A stretch of DNA of 64,000 nucleotides from Rhyzopertha dominica (lineage: Eukaryota > Arthropoda > Insecta > Coleoptera > Bostrichidae): NCBI GenBank assembly GCA_025024175.1, contig QCXZ01000001.1:18414001-18478000 (forward strand), read 5' to 3'. Of this stretch, positions 34,876 to 45,189 are shown piece after piece. A program made the position numbers and the translations under genes. The notes below the pieces were generated by a model. The model worked only from the letters and a program-made list of their open reading frames with translations, had not been told where the DNA came from and did not search any database. Every line of letters starts with the position of its first letter. Within the stretch, counting starts at the first letter, position 1.

Positions 34876-37874
34876 TATAAATGGTAAAGATTAGTCAGTC
34901 AGTGATTAAAAGAGCTGTTCAAAACGTTTATACACGTCTGGAGCAGTGTCAAATAGTTGGCGGACGGCAATTTGAAAACTTGCCTTATTTATTAAAGAAT
35001 TTATCAATTTTCTGTGCTCTACAAATTCGAAAATCGACAAGTGAAGAAAAAAATTGACCATGACGTCATTGTTCAAAAATAGACGAAGTGACCAACAAAA
35101 TTTTGGTATAAAAATGTGCATGGTGTTTTTTTTGAAAAATATAGCATAACTAAATTAGGAATTTTGTTCGGTACTTTATGATACTTCCATATGTTTTCGC
35201 AGCAAAGGTCATGAAGGTCACAGGACTCTCTGGGATCTACACAAGCAAGCAAGTACAATTACCGATCAGGTTTTTAACAAACACTTTGAAACTTCAATGG
35301 GTCGAATCATGAATAACGTAATAAGCCCAATGTCTGCAAATGTTATCCATTAAGTATATTTTTAGAGAATTTCAAAGTCAAAGAGATTTTCTGAAATTTA
35401 AGTGTATTAATTGTAGAATAGTAAAATAAAAAATAGAATTAACCAAAATTTAATTCGGCTCGCTGGGGTCTTTCGACTTACATGGCAACGCCGTAAGCCT
35501 CTGAGCTACCAGGTTTTGTTCCTTTATAAAAGGAGATACAATTTGGTAAAAAAAAATAAAATATAACCTCCCCCTGGTTATAAAGAAACGTATCTAAGAG
35601 ATAATATTCGCGAACAATGAATTATCCATGATATTGAGGTTGCATGGTTTAACCCTTAAACAAACAGAACTCTGGGTATTGCTTATAAAGATATTTTAAT
35701 CAAATTTCGTACAAAGCAAATGAGACGACATACAGAAGAAACTTTGGATAGTTCAGGAACACAGGAACGTTCTAAACATCAAGCAATATTGCATTATATC
35801 TGTGTTTGTGTTTAATGCGCTACAGAAGTAGCATCTCCATCTCCTTCATTCAGTAGGTACAGATTTTGTTTGATATTTAATGACTTTTAGACTGTGAAAT
35901 ATTGCTGTTGTTTCAGATGCCGGGTTGATTCGACAAGAGAAGCTTCTAAACAATAATATAAGCAATTTTCATCCGTCATCGACTACTTCTTCAGGATATA
36001 TCACATCTGGTTAAAGCTGTTTTCATCACTTATAAACTTGTTATTTTGAATCATTGACGGTATATCCAGGATCTTTCCATCTCTTATACTCATGTCACCG
36101 ACTATGACAGCCTTAATATTCTTAAAATTATGTTTATCACTTCTGACAGCTAGAAAATATATATCTTACCATGGATGTAGTAGAGCGCAATAGAAAGGCT
36201 GTTCTTCAACAGCCTCCCGGCTAACACAAATGACGGAATAAATTCTCAAAAAATAATAAGTAAAAACATGATAATGAAGTGGCAATTCGTTCTTCATTCT
36301 TTGTCTCTTATTAGTACAATTTAAATCCACACTTTAATGTCTTCAGTTTTATGTTCAGTGGAAAGAAATCTTGAAGGACTGAAAGTGAGTTCCCTTTAGT
36401 ACACAGACCAGGATTGGAATTCTTCCTCATCAGATTGAGATGTTCATCAACGAAGGGTTTCATTATCGACTACTCGGTTTCCATATCTTCAAACGCCGTG
36501 GCCAAACAACTTCTTGCAGACTGACAAGGAATAAACAAACTATTATGAATCAGTGGCGTGGCGTCCATGTAAAGCTGTAATTGCCGACTGCAGCAGCAAA
36601 AGATAAAATTATCTGTCCTAAGTCTTATACAGAAAAACAAAACGAATGGGCAATGGAATCAAGTAGTTTTGGACTTTTAGGTTTTTGACTCGGTTCTGTT
36701 TATAACCCCGCACAAAGAGAGGAATTGCAGATTCCTCCACATTACCACTAATTAATTACGAAAGTTGTGAACCAGACAAAACTTAATACCAACAATTGTT
36801 AGAGGGTTTAATTCCGTAGGACACGCAGTATATGTGTATGTTGTATATATGTATCTTGTACAAGAAGTTCTTGGAGCGTGCGCTAAAGAGTATATATGTA
36901 CACTCCAAAAACGGCCATATCCGAAATACAACAAAACAAGCAATATTGCAAGGTTACCTTTTTTCATGACATCGCTACGAGATTATTTTAACATCTTGCT
37001 ACCCTTTTATCGCTTATTTGGTACTTATATCCGATAATCATTAAACAGTTTCTCTTAGATATAAACAAGCAGCAACTTCCCTTCAATGCCACGTCGACGG
37101 AACTTTGCAAAAGGAACGCCATCGTCAGCCGCAATTCCCTTTCCCACTTCTAATCTCCATCCGCAATCTCTCAAATTAAAATTAATTTATTTACGGANAC
37201 AAACAAGAAAAAACTGGCAAATGCTTTGAGANAAGGCAAAGTCAGTTGTTGTAATTAATGGCTAAAGTTGGCAAGCGTGGAAAGGNTGNCACCACTGCCA
37301 ACACAACTTAAGAGCTTTACAAGTTCACAAGGCACTACACCCACTTGAATAATTACTAGCGACAGCTTTAAGCCCCCGGTCTAAAGTAGTTTACAAAGAA
37401 AATGGATTATTTTCACCCCAACGAAGAAATAAATTAACGGCGGTGTGCACTTGAAATTTCGAAAACGTGATGATCCCGATACGCCCACTAAACGGTTTAT
37501 CAGATTTAGGTTTGTTTTAAATGCGTGTTTTGCAAGTTTAGCCAGTTGAACAAAATTTAATCAACAGTGCCTTCTCAACCATAAGTCCTCAACCGGCAGA
37601 TCTATTTATCCGCTCTGTAAGAGAAAATTATTTATTAGATAGTGGGTATGTTTAAACCGAATTATTACTATATTGATATATTCTAGAACAATGTTACCGC
37701 CAACAACTTTTACTCACATGCTTGAATATTTGAGTGCGTTCTAGTCTGATGCGGACCGATACAATTCATGAAACTCAGATCAGCCATTATCAATGAACCG
37801 TCTCTTAACACCAATATAACATTACACAATGGTGGAACTCTTATAATTACAATAACTTTGAACTGATCCGTCAT
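34876..37874. other. Unassigned stretch left of the provirus
   Basis: AT-rich. 35,455-35,525 on the minus strand has a tRNA-like A box (GGTAGCTCAGAGGCTTACGG) followed by CATGTAAGTCGAAAGACC but no good B box; it may be a SINE remnant. 37,080-37,420 is GC-richer with four Ns. No protein similarity recognised. Confidence 0.3.
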
Positions 37875-37879
37875 GTGTA

Positions 37880-38126
37880 AATGATGTTTTCGGTAAACGA
37901 AAACGAGTTTTGAAAAAATTTATTTTAAAATTACAGCGTACAGCTCTAAAGCTATCTAGGAACTGAACTAACAAGCAAAACTACATGTGTAAGAAATGTC
38001 GGTATTGTAATATAATACGCCGACTTGATAAGGTGTCGCATGAGTGCGACATACAGGGAATCTCCATGTTAAAGTCCTGCGTTGGCGGATTTGTGCACTG
38101 GTTTCCCAGGGGGTCGAATACATGAC
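37880..38126 (-). repeat. 3' LTR of the provirus (247 bp)
   Basis: Same termini as the 5' LTR (GTCATGTATTCG ... CATCATT). I see about five substitutions and the 15-base indel between the two copies. Confidence 0.9.
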
Positions 38127-38139
38127 TCCTTCACCCTTA
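38127..38139 (-). promoter_or_regulatory. Polypurine tract
   Basis: Minus strand TAAGGGTGAAGGA abuts the 3' LTR start and would prime plus-strand DNA synthesis. Confidence 0.7.
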
Positions 38140-38148
38140 GAGGGAAAA

Positions 38149-39849
38149 TTACCGACCAGGTAATTTGACGTTGGTGCCTTCGACAATGGTAGTTGTGATG
38201 CCAGATGGTTTACGGGTTTTTACATCGATCCATTTTCTGTAACCAAAGTATAGCAAAAGACAGAAAAGAATTAGGTACAGCACTATTGTGAAGACACTGG
38301 TCCGATGGTAGTATATTGGGTGGTTGTCGCTCCTTCGAAGTATTTTTTCTGTTTGCTGCAAACGACGTCGAAGTTCTTGTAGGTGGTTGGTATTAATTTC
38401 TTCTAGCTGGAGAGGCTGGAAGACTTCGATTGATTCGCTTGGTGGCCGATCGATGTTGATTAGTTTCGGGAAATGGATTGTTTGTTTGTCAGCAGTAGAT
38501 CCGATTGGTCCTTGCAATATTTTTCCATCGACTCGGAGGGAACATTTATCATGGATTTCCAGTATGTACGTGTCATTAAAGGGTAGGTTCTCCTCGTTAT
38601 TGCCGCAGCGTTGTATCCCGACTGCCAAATTGGGTGCAACCAATATCCAAGTGTTGGTGTTTACTTGTTCGATAAGTAGTTTCAGAACCTTGACTGGAGC
38701 ATAGTGACACCTTTCGGTGGGTTTCCGATACCGAATTGTTGAAATTTCGCAGGGAACGTTATTCGACCAACCATATTCTTCTGCTGGCTCGCAAATGAAC
38801 TGACTATGACCCAGTTCTTGGCATTTTGGCTCTTTGACGAACTTTTCAGCATTTTCAAGGAAGTACGTGAGGGTTGTGATTAATATAAGGTTATCTGGGC
38901 TGGGTATCGGAAATACTTTAAAATAATTGTACGTTTCGCAGCCGACTATTGGAAGTTCGTAAATAAAAATAACTTCATTTAATTTGGAATTGACTTTGAC
39001 TTTGAGTATTTTCTCTAAATATGATAAATTATCATTATTCATCTCCAAAGGACAATACGGTTGAATTAAATTGCTAGTGTTTTTGATTTCTTGAATTAGT
39101 AGCGACGGAGCTATTATACCTGTGTGAAAGGTATGTATTCTGGAAAAAGACATTGCAGTTTAAATATTGTTCAAAGTATCGATCATAATTTGGAGAGTCA
39201 GTGCGAATTGATTAGTCAATGTGTACATCAAGAAATATTCGTAAATTTGGAGTTCTTTAATTTTAAGATCGTAAACAAAAGATTCGATTTGCGACAGATG
39301 GAACTAAATCTTCTTTTGATTGTCTTTGATAATTTCTACATTTTTCTGAAATCCCGAAATAGCATTATTCATTACCGATACCTGATTTTCCATGGCAAAT
39401 TTTAAGGTGTCCTGTGAATTTCGCAATTTGGATATAAGTTCGTCATACTTTTGGGCATCGTCTTGGTCTAAATTTCCAGTGATTGCCTTTACTATTGAGC
39501 CTAACGCGTTTATTAATCCTCTGCGTCGTCTAGTATGGGGTGTAATTTGTTCTAGAAGTCCGTCTAGTTTTTTAAAGAAGTTCTCAATTAATAAAATGTT
39601 ATTGTTGAATTCGGTCGCGTACTGCGGTCCGACCTTCGATTTATTAAAGCTAACGGCGAGTGTCGAGAATGAGTGTCTGAGATTATCGTATTCCTTTTTA
39701 AAAGGTTTTAAGTCAATTTTGTGTATGTATGTCCAGTGGGTAGTCTGTAAGTGGGCATTTCCTAATTTAATAGCTAATTTTCCTTGGTTAGTTTTGATTT
39801 CTGTTGTAGTCTTCATTGTCTGTAATGTCGTTTGTATCGTCATTGTCAA
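38149..39849 (-). pseudogene. env: Errantivirus envelope (F-like fusion protein), two in-frame stops
   Basis: Env would be the membrane fusion glycoprotein. The first open part (39,304-39,849) overlaps the end of pol by about 60 bases and contains a furin-type cleavage site HTRRRRG followed by a hydrophobic LINALGSIVKAITG stretch like a fusion peptide, then a coiled-coil-like helix. A TAG (39,304-39,306) and a TAA (39,160-39,162) interrupt the same frame. The second part (38,149-39,153) has many cysteines, a coiled-coil segment, one transmembrane segment (VFTIVLYLILFCLLLYF) and a short basic tail. No indel is needed between the two parts, so damage is limited to nonsense changes. No clear signal peptide at the first Met; related env genes use a spliced leader. 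Confidence 0.85.
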
Positions 39850-42175
39850 TATCCACCTGCAACGGAGTAGCGGTTTTAGTTTTTGGTCTAAGTTCTTTAA
39901 CGTGATAAATTCTAATTTTGTTGCTTTCTTTGTCTCTGAATTGAACTCTGTTGTTTTCGAGTAATTTTTCTATCACAAATGGGCCGGAATATCGATTAGC
40001 ATCTTTATTTCGTGCTCTTTCGTGACTAAATGTGTAAACAACATCATTTTCTAGGAAATCGTGGGTGTTGCCCAAATTTTGTTTGATTTTACCTTCGATT
40101 GTTTTTTCTGTGATTTGCTTGTACAGTGCGTCTAATTTTTGTTTGTGTGATGTGGAATAGTCTTGATACATGGGTCTATTCGTGAGAAGAGATGGGTCTC
40201 TGAGGTCAGTGTGACCATACACGAGTTCAAACGGNGTAAAACTTGTAGCAGAGTGAATGCTATTATTATAGGCAATTAGAATGTAGGGCATAATGTCTGT
40301 ATCATTTGGATGTTGTTGTTTTAAAAGTCGATAATGTTCGAGTAGGGACGAATGGAATCTTTCGAGCGGCGAATTTCCATCGTGGTGGTTAGGGGTTGTG
40401 AAATGGATTTTTATGTTATGTATGTTTAGCAAATCCTTACAATTCTGCGTTTTAAATGCGGTAGCGTCGTCCATTACTATTTTTTGTGGTACACCAAAAC
40501 AGGAAAAGAAGTGCGTTAATGCCTTACAAATTTCTAATGAATCTTCTCTTGGAATTTTCAGTGCTTGTCCGAATTTAGAAAATTTGTCAAGTAGTGTCAA
40601 ATACTTTTCACCTTTTAATTGAAATATATCCATGTGTAAAATCTGAAATGGTTTTGATGCTGTTTCTGTTATCATTAATGGAGGGTCTACTTTGATTCTC
40701 GAATATTTAGCACGTTTACATATTTCACAAGAATTTATGTAGTGCGAAATATCATCCCGCATCTTTTGCCAATAATAATTTCGCTGTATGTGATTAGTTG
40801 TTTCTACAATACCTCTATGATTTGTTTTTGATTCGTGGTGATTTCGAATTACTAGTATTTTTTCGTCTTTGTCGAATAGTGTGTTTACTAATTTCGTACA
40901 TGATATCAAATTGGTTATTTTAGGATTGAAATTTTTTATGTACACTTCGTTAAAGACGTTATACAAATCTTGGGTGTGAAAGTAAATATAAATTTTTCGG
41001 CCTGGCAAAACGAATTCCTTTAGAACCTTTAATATCAAATTTCTATTAAACGTTGGAATTTTAATTTCAAAAATTTTGTTGGAACCATCGCTACTTGGTT
41101 GTACCATGATTTTATCGTGAGGATTATGGGTTATTCTCATCTGGTATGCTTTATTATTGATCATCTCATCAAGAATTGGAATGCTGTTTCGCAGACTTGG
41201 GTTGCATTCGGAATGAGGAGTATTAAGTGTGTCAATAATTGGTGGCCTAATCTGTATATTCGATATTATGTTAATCTTTTTTGAAGAGGTTGGTACGTTT
41301 AAAATTTCTTCGCTTATTACTGGTTGAACTTGATTTTCGTCTACATCCGAATTTTCCAAAACTTGGTCCAAATTTTCATCCAGGAATTTCGCAACATCGT
41401 TATCGATATCGCCGGGATTGTTAATTATTGACTGAGTTTCTAACGCGTTCAATTTTATTCTAGATAATGCGTCGGCATTACTGTTTAAACTTCCCTTTTT
41501 ATAACAAATTTCGTAATCATATTCTTCAAGTTTCAGCCTCCATCTAACTAACTTTGAATTGGGCTCTAATACAAATGGTTCTAAAATATTTAAAATTTGA
41601 GGACGTTCGCTTTTATTAACTATTGTTGTGACTGTCAAATTGTTATCGATTTTGACGAGTGACTGTGGTAGTTCCATAGTATCACCAATTTTAGTGTATG
41701 GTAAAATACCATTTTCTGTGGAGCACTTAACTGGAATTTTAATAACTTGTTCGGTTCTAGGCTGAATTTTGATTTTGTACGGGAATATGGTCTCTGATGA
41801 ATTTGAACTTGGCTTAACGTCACTTTCAATCATTAATGGAATTTTTGAAGTAGGTAAATTTAGGATTCGCTGACGACAATTAATTTGTGCATCAACATTA
41901 TCTAAAATATCGAAACCAATCAGTCCGTCATATTTAGGACTAAAATCGTATATGTTAAATTTAAAGTTCTTTTCCTGTGGAAATACTTGAAGACGAGGTA
42001 CAACTACTACGTTTTTGTGACAGGTTGTGCCATGAGATGTAGTAACTGAGAAATGTTCTACTTTTATATTGTGCGGAAAATATTTACAAGCTAATTTTGG
42101 CGAAATAAAACTACGTGTACTTCCGGTATCGATCAAAAATTTAGCTTTAAGATCCGGCATAAATATACGTGGCAA
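39788..42175 (-). CDS. pol: Errantivirus Pol with in-frame loss of reverse transcriptase (protease-integrase)
   Basis: A single frame of about 795 residues, open further upstream into the gag overlap, so the marked start is only the first in-frame start-like codon and expression would need frameshifting. Aspartic protease motif FLIDTGSTRSFI at residues 13-24, with a GFDIL flap-side segment near 87-91. Around residue 200-206 the sequence jumps straight to RWRLKLEEYDYEI and NADALSRI (211-240), the C-terminal end of RNase H; the whole RT and most of RNase H are absent. The integrase follows: HH..C..C zinc finger (His 446-453, Cys 483/486), catalytic Asp516 (HMDIF), Asp569 (VMDDATAF), Glu605 (SPLERFHS), and a C-terminal domain to the stop. 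One N at about 40,236 gives an unknown residue. Integrase residues look intact. Confidence 0.85.
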   Translation of the reverse strand: MPRIFMPDLKAKFLIDTGSTRSFISPKLACKYFPHNIKVEHFSVTTSHGTTCHKNVVVVPRLQVFPQEKNFKFNIYDFSPKYDGLIGFDILDNVDAQINCRQRILNLPTSKIPLMIESDVKPSSNSSETIFPYKIKIQPRTEQVIKIPVKCSTENGILPYTKIGDTMELPQSLVKIDNNLTVTTIVNKSERPQILNILEPFVLEPNSKLVRWRLKLEEYDYEICYKKGSLNSNADALSRIKLNALETQSIINNPGDIDNDVAKFLDENLDQVLENSDVDENQVQPVISEEILNVPTSSKKINIISNIQIRPPIIDTLNTPHSECNPSLRNSIPILDEMINNKAYQMRITHNPHDKIMVQPSSDGSNKIFEIKIPTFNRNLILKVLKEFVLPGRKIYIYFHTQDLYNVFNEVYIKNFNPKITNLISCTKLVNTLFDKDEKILVIRNHHESKTNHRGIVETTNHIQRNYYWQKMRDDISHYINSCEICKRAKYSRIKVDPPLMITETASKPFQILHMDIFQLKGEKYLTLLDKFSKFGQALKIPREDSLEICKALTHFFSCFGVPQKIVMDDATAFKTQNCKDLLNIHNIKIHFTTPNHHDGNSPLERFHSSLLEHYRLLKQQHPNDTDIMPYILIAYNNSIHSATSFXPFELVYGHTDLRDPSLLTNRPMYQDYSTSHKQKLDALYKQITEKTIEGKIKQNLGNTHDFLENDVVYTFSHERARNKDANRYSGPFVIEKLLENNRVQFRDKESNKIRIYHVKELRPKTKTATPLQVDIDNDDTNDITDNEDYNRNQN

Positions 42176-42201
42176 GTTTTTTGTGTTAACATTATAAGAA
42201 T

Positions 42202-43477
42202 CTACACAGGGTCCTGGTTTTGGGAGGTCGATGGAAAATTTACCATGTTTTGTTCTTCTGTCGTCGGAATTTGAAATTCTGTTTCTTCTTGATAAATTTG
42301 GTATTCGGGGTCTTGTTCCGGTTCGTAATTTTCATTGCCAGCTTCAAAATTTTCAGATTGTTCGTTTTGATCATTGTAATTTAATTCTTGTGAGATAAAG
42401 TTTGGTTTCTGGCCAGTTGGTCTGAAGAATTTTTGGGGCTTTTGAAAATGAGTGAAATTTCGTTTCGATTGGTTAATGGTAGATGTACTCATAGGAGTTG
42501 GCGTATACGGGGAATTTGGATTGCTGTTTCGTGTTTGACCTGAATATTGGGGCTTACCAAACACTTCAGCATTCGTAAAATATCTTTGTGGACGAATAAC
42601 GGGCTGAGGCATGTTTATAGGTCCTCTCGGAAATGGAGAAGGTTGAGGCTGACGGTACTGAACAGCCGGTGAATTAAATTGTGGAATATTAGCAAAATGA
42701 TTTGGAAAACTTGACATCTGATTTTGATACTGGTTTGGTTTAAACAGAGAATTTCCGGGTGACATTTTCGTAAGCGGTCTGTGTTGACTCGCATTCAATG
42801 AATTACTTTTATTTTGGGAATACAAAAAGTTTTCCTCCTCAATAACCATGGATAATGCTTGTTCGATGGTTTGAGGGTTCTTGACACGGATCTTCATTTG
42901 TATATTGCCAGGTATATTCCTAATAAAAGTTTGAAGTGCCAAATCGTCATAAGTTTTAATTCTAACAGTTTTTTCGGCAGCGGTGATCGGCAGGATACTA
43001 GTTTTTGCTCTCACAAGTTCCCTAACATCTTGACAACGTTGCCCAAAGTTAAATATAGTCTCGTTTTTTAATGGGTCAAAGTTATTATGTGTTGTATTAG
43101 ACGTTCGACGTTTCTTTGGTCCGAAAAAGTTTCAATCAAGGTGGCTCTTAACTTTTGCCATGTATCTGTATCGGTACGGTTTCCTATCAATAGCAAAGCA
43201 CGATCTCTCAACTTCCCAATAATCGCGTTAACTAAAGTACTGTTGATATCATCCTTAACATTAATCGCGTTACCATACTTATTCACTAATCTATCGCAAA
43301 GATTTATGAAAATATTTAACGTATTTACATTTCCGTCATATGTGATTATGGATCTAATTCTAATTTTAGTACATTAAAGTTTATTTCGCGAGTCATTTCG
43401 TTATCGGAATCGGATTCTAACCCTATTGTATTAAATAAATCGGCTACGTCGTCGATTTCTTCAGAATCGTTCGACAT
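42202..43477 (-). pseudogene. gag: Errantivirus gag, two frameshifts
   Basis: Gag would form the capsid. The likely start is ATG at 43,477 (MSNDSEEIDD). The frame breaks near 43,345 and resumes one base over; the second open piece runs to 43,068, and after another shift near 43,090 the third piece (42,202-43,014) runs to the stop. Each shift corresponds to a lost base or a two-base gain. The second piece has the helical capsid-like region (LRDRALLLIGN, WQKLRATLIETF). The third holds FIRNIPGNIQMKI, then a Gln/Asn/Pro-rich C-terminus with no CCHC zinc knuckle, as is usual in this group. Pol overlaps its end in the -1 frame. Confidence 0.8.
42235..42241 (-). promoter_or_regulatory. Candidate -1 ribosomal frameshift site (slippery heptamer)
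   Basis: Minus strand A AAT TTT, read in the gag frame (GTA AAT TTT CCA), is of the canonical X XXY YYZ form. It lies about 30 bases before the gag stop, and the pol frame, which is exactly -1 to gag, is open across this point. No downstream pseudoknot was examined. Confidence 0.6.
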
Positions 43478-43810
43478 ACAATTATTATAAAGCGTAAGAA
43501 AGGAAAATATAGGTACTCACAGTTTAAGGATATGTAGGTCTCATGCCTTTTCTTGTCTTCTTAAAACTAGGTCTCGGGACGACTGCGATAGTCAGCTTTT
43601 ACGTGGTGGCCTCTTGGTGAAGTTCCGTATGCAGCGGCGATACTTCTTTAACCTTCGGTCTCCACGGAGTCCTATGTGCTGCCAATGGGTTGATGGAGTC
43701 TTCCTCTGGCCTGGTCACGTATTCCGCGTCGGCACCAGGTCCAAAATAAACTCGATTCGAATATCCGGTAAATGGTTAACACCAACGAAATTTCGAAAAA
43801 TTCTCTGATA

Positions 43811-43828
43811 ATCCTACTGACTGCGCCA
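43811..43828 (-). promoter_or_regulatory. tRNA-Ser primer binding site
   Basis: Minus strand TGGCGCAGTCAGTAGGAT directly follows the 5' LTR (one base shared). It is complementary to the 3' end of insect tRNA-Ser (..ATCCTACCGACTGCG-CCA) with one mismatch. tRNA-Ser priming is known for ZAM-type errantiviruses. Confidence 0.85.
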
Positions 43829-44089
43829 ATGATGTTTTCGGTAAACGAAAACGATTTTTGAAAAAATTTATTTTAAAATTACAGCGTACAGCTCTAAAAC
43901 TATCTAGGAACTGAACTAACAAGCAAAACTACATGTGTAAGAAATGTCGGTATTGTAATATAATACGCCGACTTGATAAGGTGTCGCATGAGTGCGACAT
44001 ACAGGGAATCTCGATGTTAAAGTCCTGCGTTGGCGAATTTGTGCCAGTGCACAAGTGCACAGTGTTTCCCAGGGGGCCGAATACATGAC
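43828..44089 (-). repeat. 5' LTR of the provirus (262 bp)
   Basis: On the minus strand it begins GTCATGTATTCGGCCCCCTG and ends ..CGAAAACATCATT, next to the primer binding site. It carries 15 extra bases, a partly repeated AGTGCACAAGTGCAC segment, relative to the 3' LTR. Confidence 0.9.
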
Positions 44090-44095
44090 GTGTAG

Positions 44096-44215
44096 TTTTA
44101 ATATAATATAAATTATGCAATAATCCAATATCTTATCCACTTTGTTAAACAAATAATACCGTAGCAAAGCGATTTCAACCTTAAATCGCCATCTTCAGTG
44201 CTAGGTACAAATGTA
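44096..44215 (-). mobile_element. PLE-like terminal repeat, inverted copy with ribozyme-like motif
   Basis: On the minus strand CACTGAAGATGGCGATTTAA then GGTTGAAATCGCTTTGC and ATTATTTGTTTAACAAAGTG. The CTGAAGA...GAAA pairing with a short stem resembles the motif at 11.5 kb. A forward copy lies at 44,325-44,440. Confidence 0.5.
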
Positions 44216-44324
44216 ATAAAGATTATAAGCTATGGGGAAACAGCAGAAATTTATTTTAGATAGAAGTCAAAAATGAAAACAACCATCTAGACTTTAAAGT
44301 TATTTTATGCGTGTAGGTTGCAAA

Positions 44325-44440
44325 GTTGCAGGAAGTCGCCATTTAAGGCTGAAACGCTTTGCCACGTTAGTATTTGTTTAATAAAGTGAAGAAGACATCG
44401 GATTATTGCATAGTCTATCTTTTATTAAAACTCCACATAG
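44325..44440 (+). mobile_element. PLE-like terminal repeat, forward copy
   Basis: GTCGCCATTTAAGGCTGAAA then CGCTTTGCCACG, AGTATTTGTTTAATAAAGTG and CGGATTATTGCATAG match the inverted copy at 44,096-44,215. It lies upstream of the PLE reverse transcriptase relic and in the same orientation. Confidence 0.5.
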
Positions 44441-45189
44441 ATGGATCAATGCACAATTCTAAATAAAAACTAGTTTAAAGGAACTGATATATTTATGGGA
44501 ACTTTTCGCCCCCATCTTACTGAAAATATGGTTTGTACAATCTTGCATAAAACAATATTTACTGTGGACTTTTGGTGCTGTCAAAATCCGTTAGAAAAGT
44601 GTAGCAGCTGAGGCAGCATTAAGCACAGAAAATATAGACGAAGACTCAAGTGAAGACGCACTATAAACACCTTCATTTAATCAACATTTATTTAAAGTTC
44701 CTATATTTTAAACTTATTGCTTCATTTCGTCATACATATTGAAAATCAAGGTTTCTTTAGAGCATGCGCTACNCGATTAAGATTGCGCCAACTGTCCCGC
44801 TTCTAGTGAGATGTCCCGCTTTTGAACCTNCTTGTTCTGCCTTTTCTTGATATGCACAGAATGACAATTTTCGCGCAAAAAGACGTAAATTAAATGGTCC
44901 ATGCCTGTAATCCACAATATTTAAAATTCAAACGTATCCTTCAGTGATTTTTTCTGCCCACCAAATTTTGGTGTCGGTTTTTCGCGGAAAATCCCGCCTT
45001 TTACCCTCGTTGCTCGCCTCATATGTACAGTAACCCTATACGCGAATTATTTCAATGCGTACAAAAAAAATCTTCATTCTTTATAAATTAAGAGGTACGT
45101 TATGCAGTTTGCACGGTCGTCAACTCTATTCTAAATTTCTAGGTTATATTTTCAATCATTCGTTCTCTTCAAATAATCAAAATATAAAT
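44441..45189. other. No recognisable coding feature
   Basis: Probably the 5' part of the PLE. A CCCGC-containing patch at 44,790-45,020 stands out in composition, but no reading frame is conserved. Confidence 0.3.

Larger units (their letters stand above)
37880..44089 (-). mobile_element. Errantivirus-like endogenous retrovirus (Gypsy/ZAM group), defective provirus
   Basis: A complete LTR-to-LTR unit of about 6.2 kb read on the minus strand, bounded by the direct repeat GTGTA (37,875-37,879 and 44,090-44,094). Order: 5' LTR, tRNA-Ser primer binding site, gag, pol, env, polypurine tract, 3' LTR. It is shorter than related elements of around 8 kb mainly because the reverse transcriptase and most of RNase H are gone. 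The LTRs differ at about five positions plus one 15-base indel, so integration was fairly recent. Presence of env with a furin-type site and a membrane anchor places it with the errantiviruses. Frameshifts in gag, deletion in pol and stops in env mean it cannot act alone. Confidence 0.9.

Noticed and set aside
35455..35525. Second tRNA-like sequence
   Set aside because: An A box-like motif is present but no convincing B box, so not called as a tRNA or SINE.
36000..36180. Minus-strand sequence reading VIVGDMSIRDGKILDIPS
   Set aside because: Locally plausible coding text, but I cannot tie it to a family and stops surround it.
38324..38704. Plus-strand open frame of 126 codons inside the provirus
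   Set aside because: Antisense shadow of env; no known similarity.
39392..39964. Plus-strand open frame of 190 codons inside the provirus
   Set aside because: Antisense to env and the end of pol, which have clear motifs on the minus strand.
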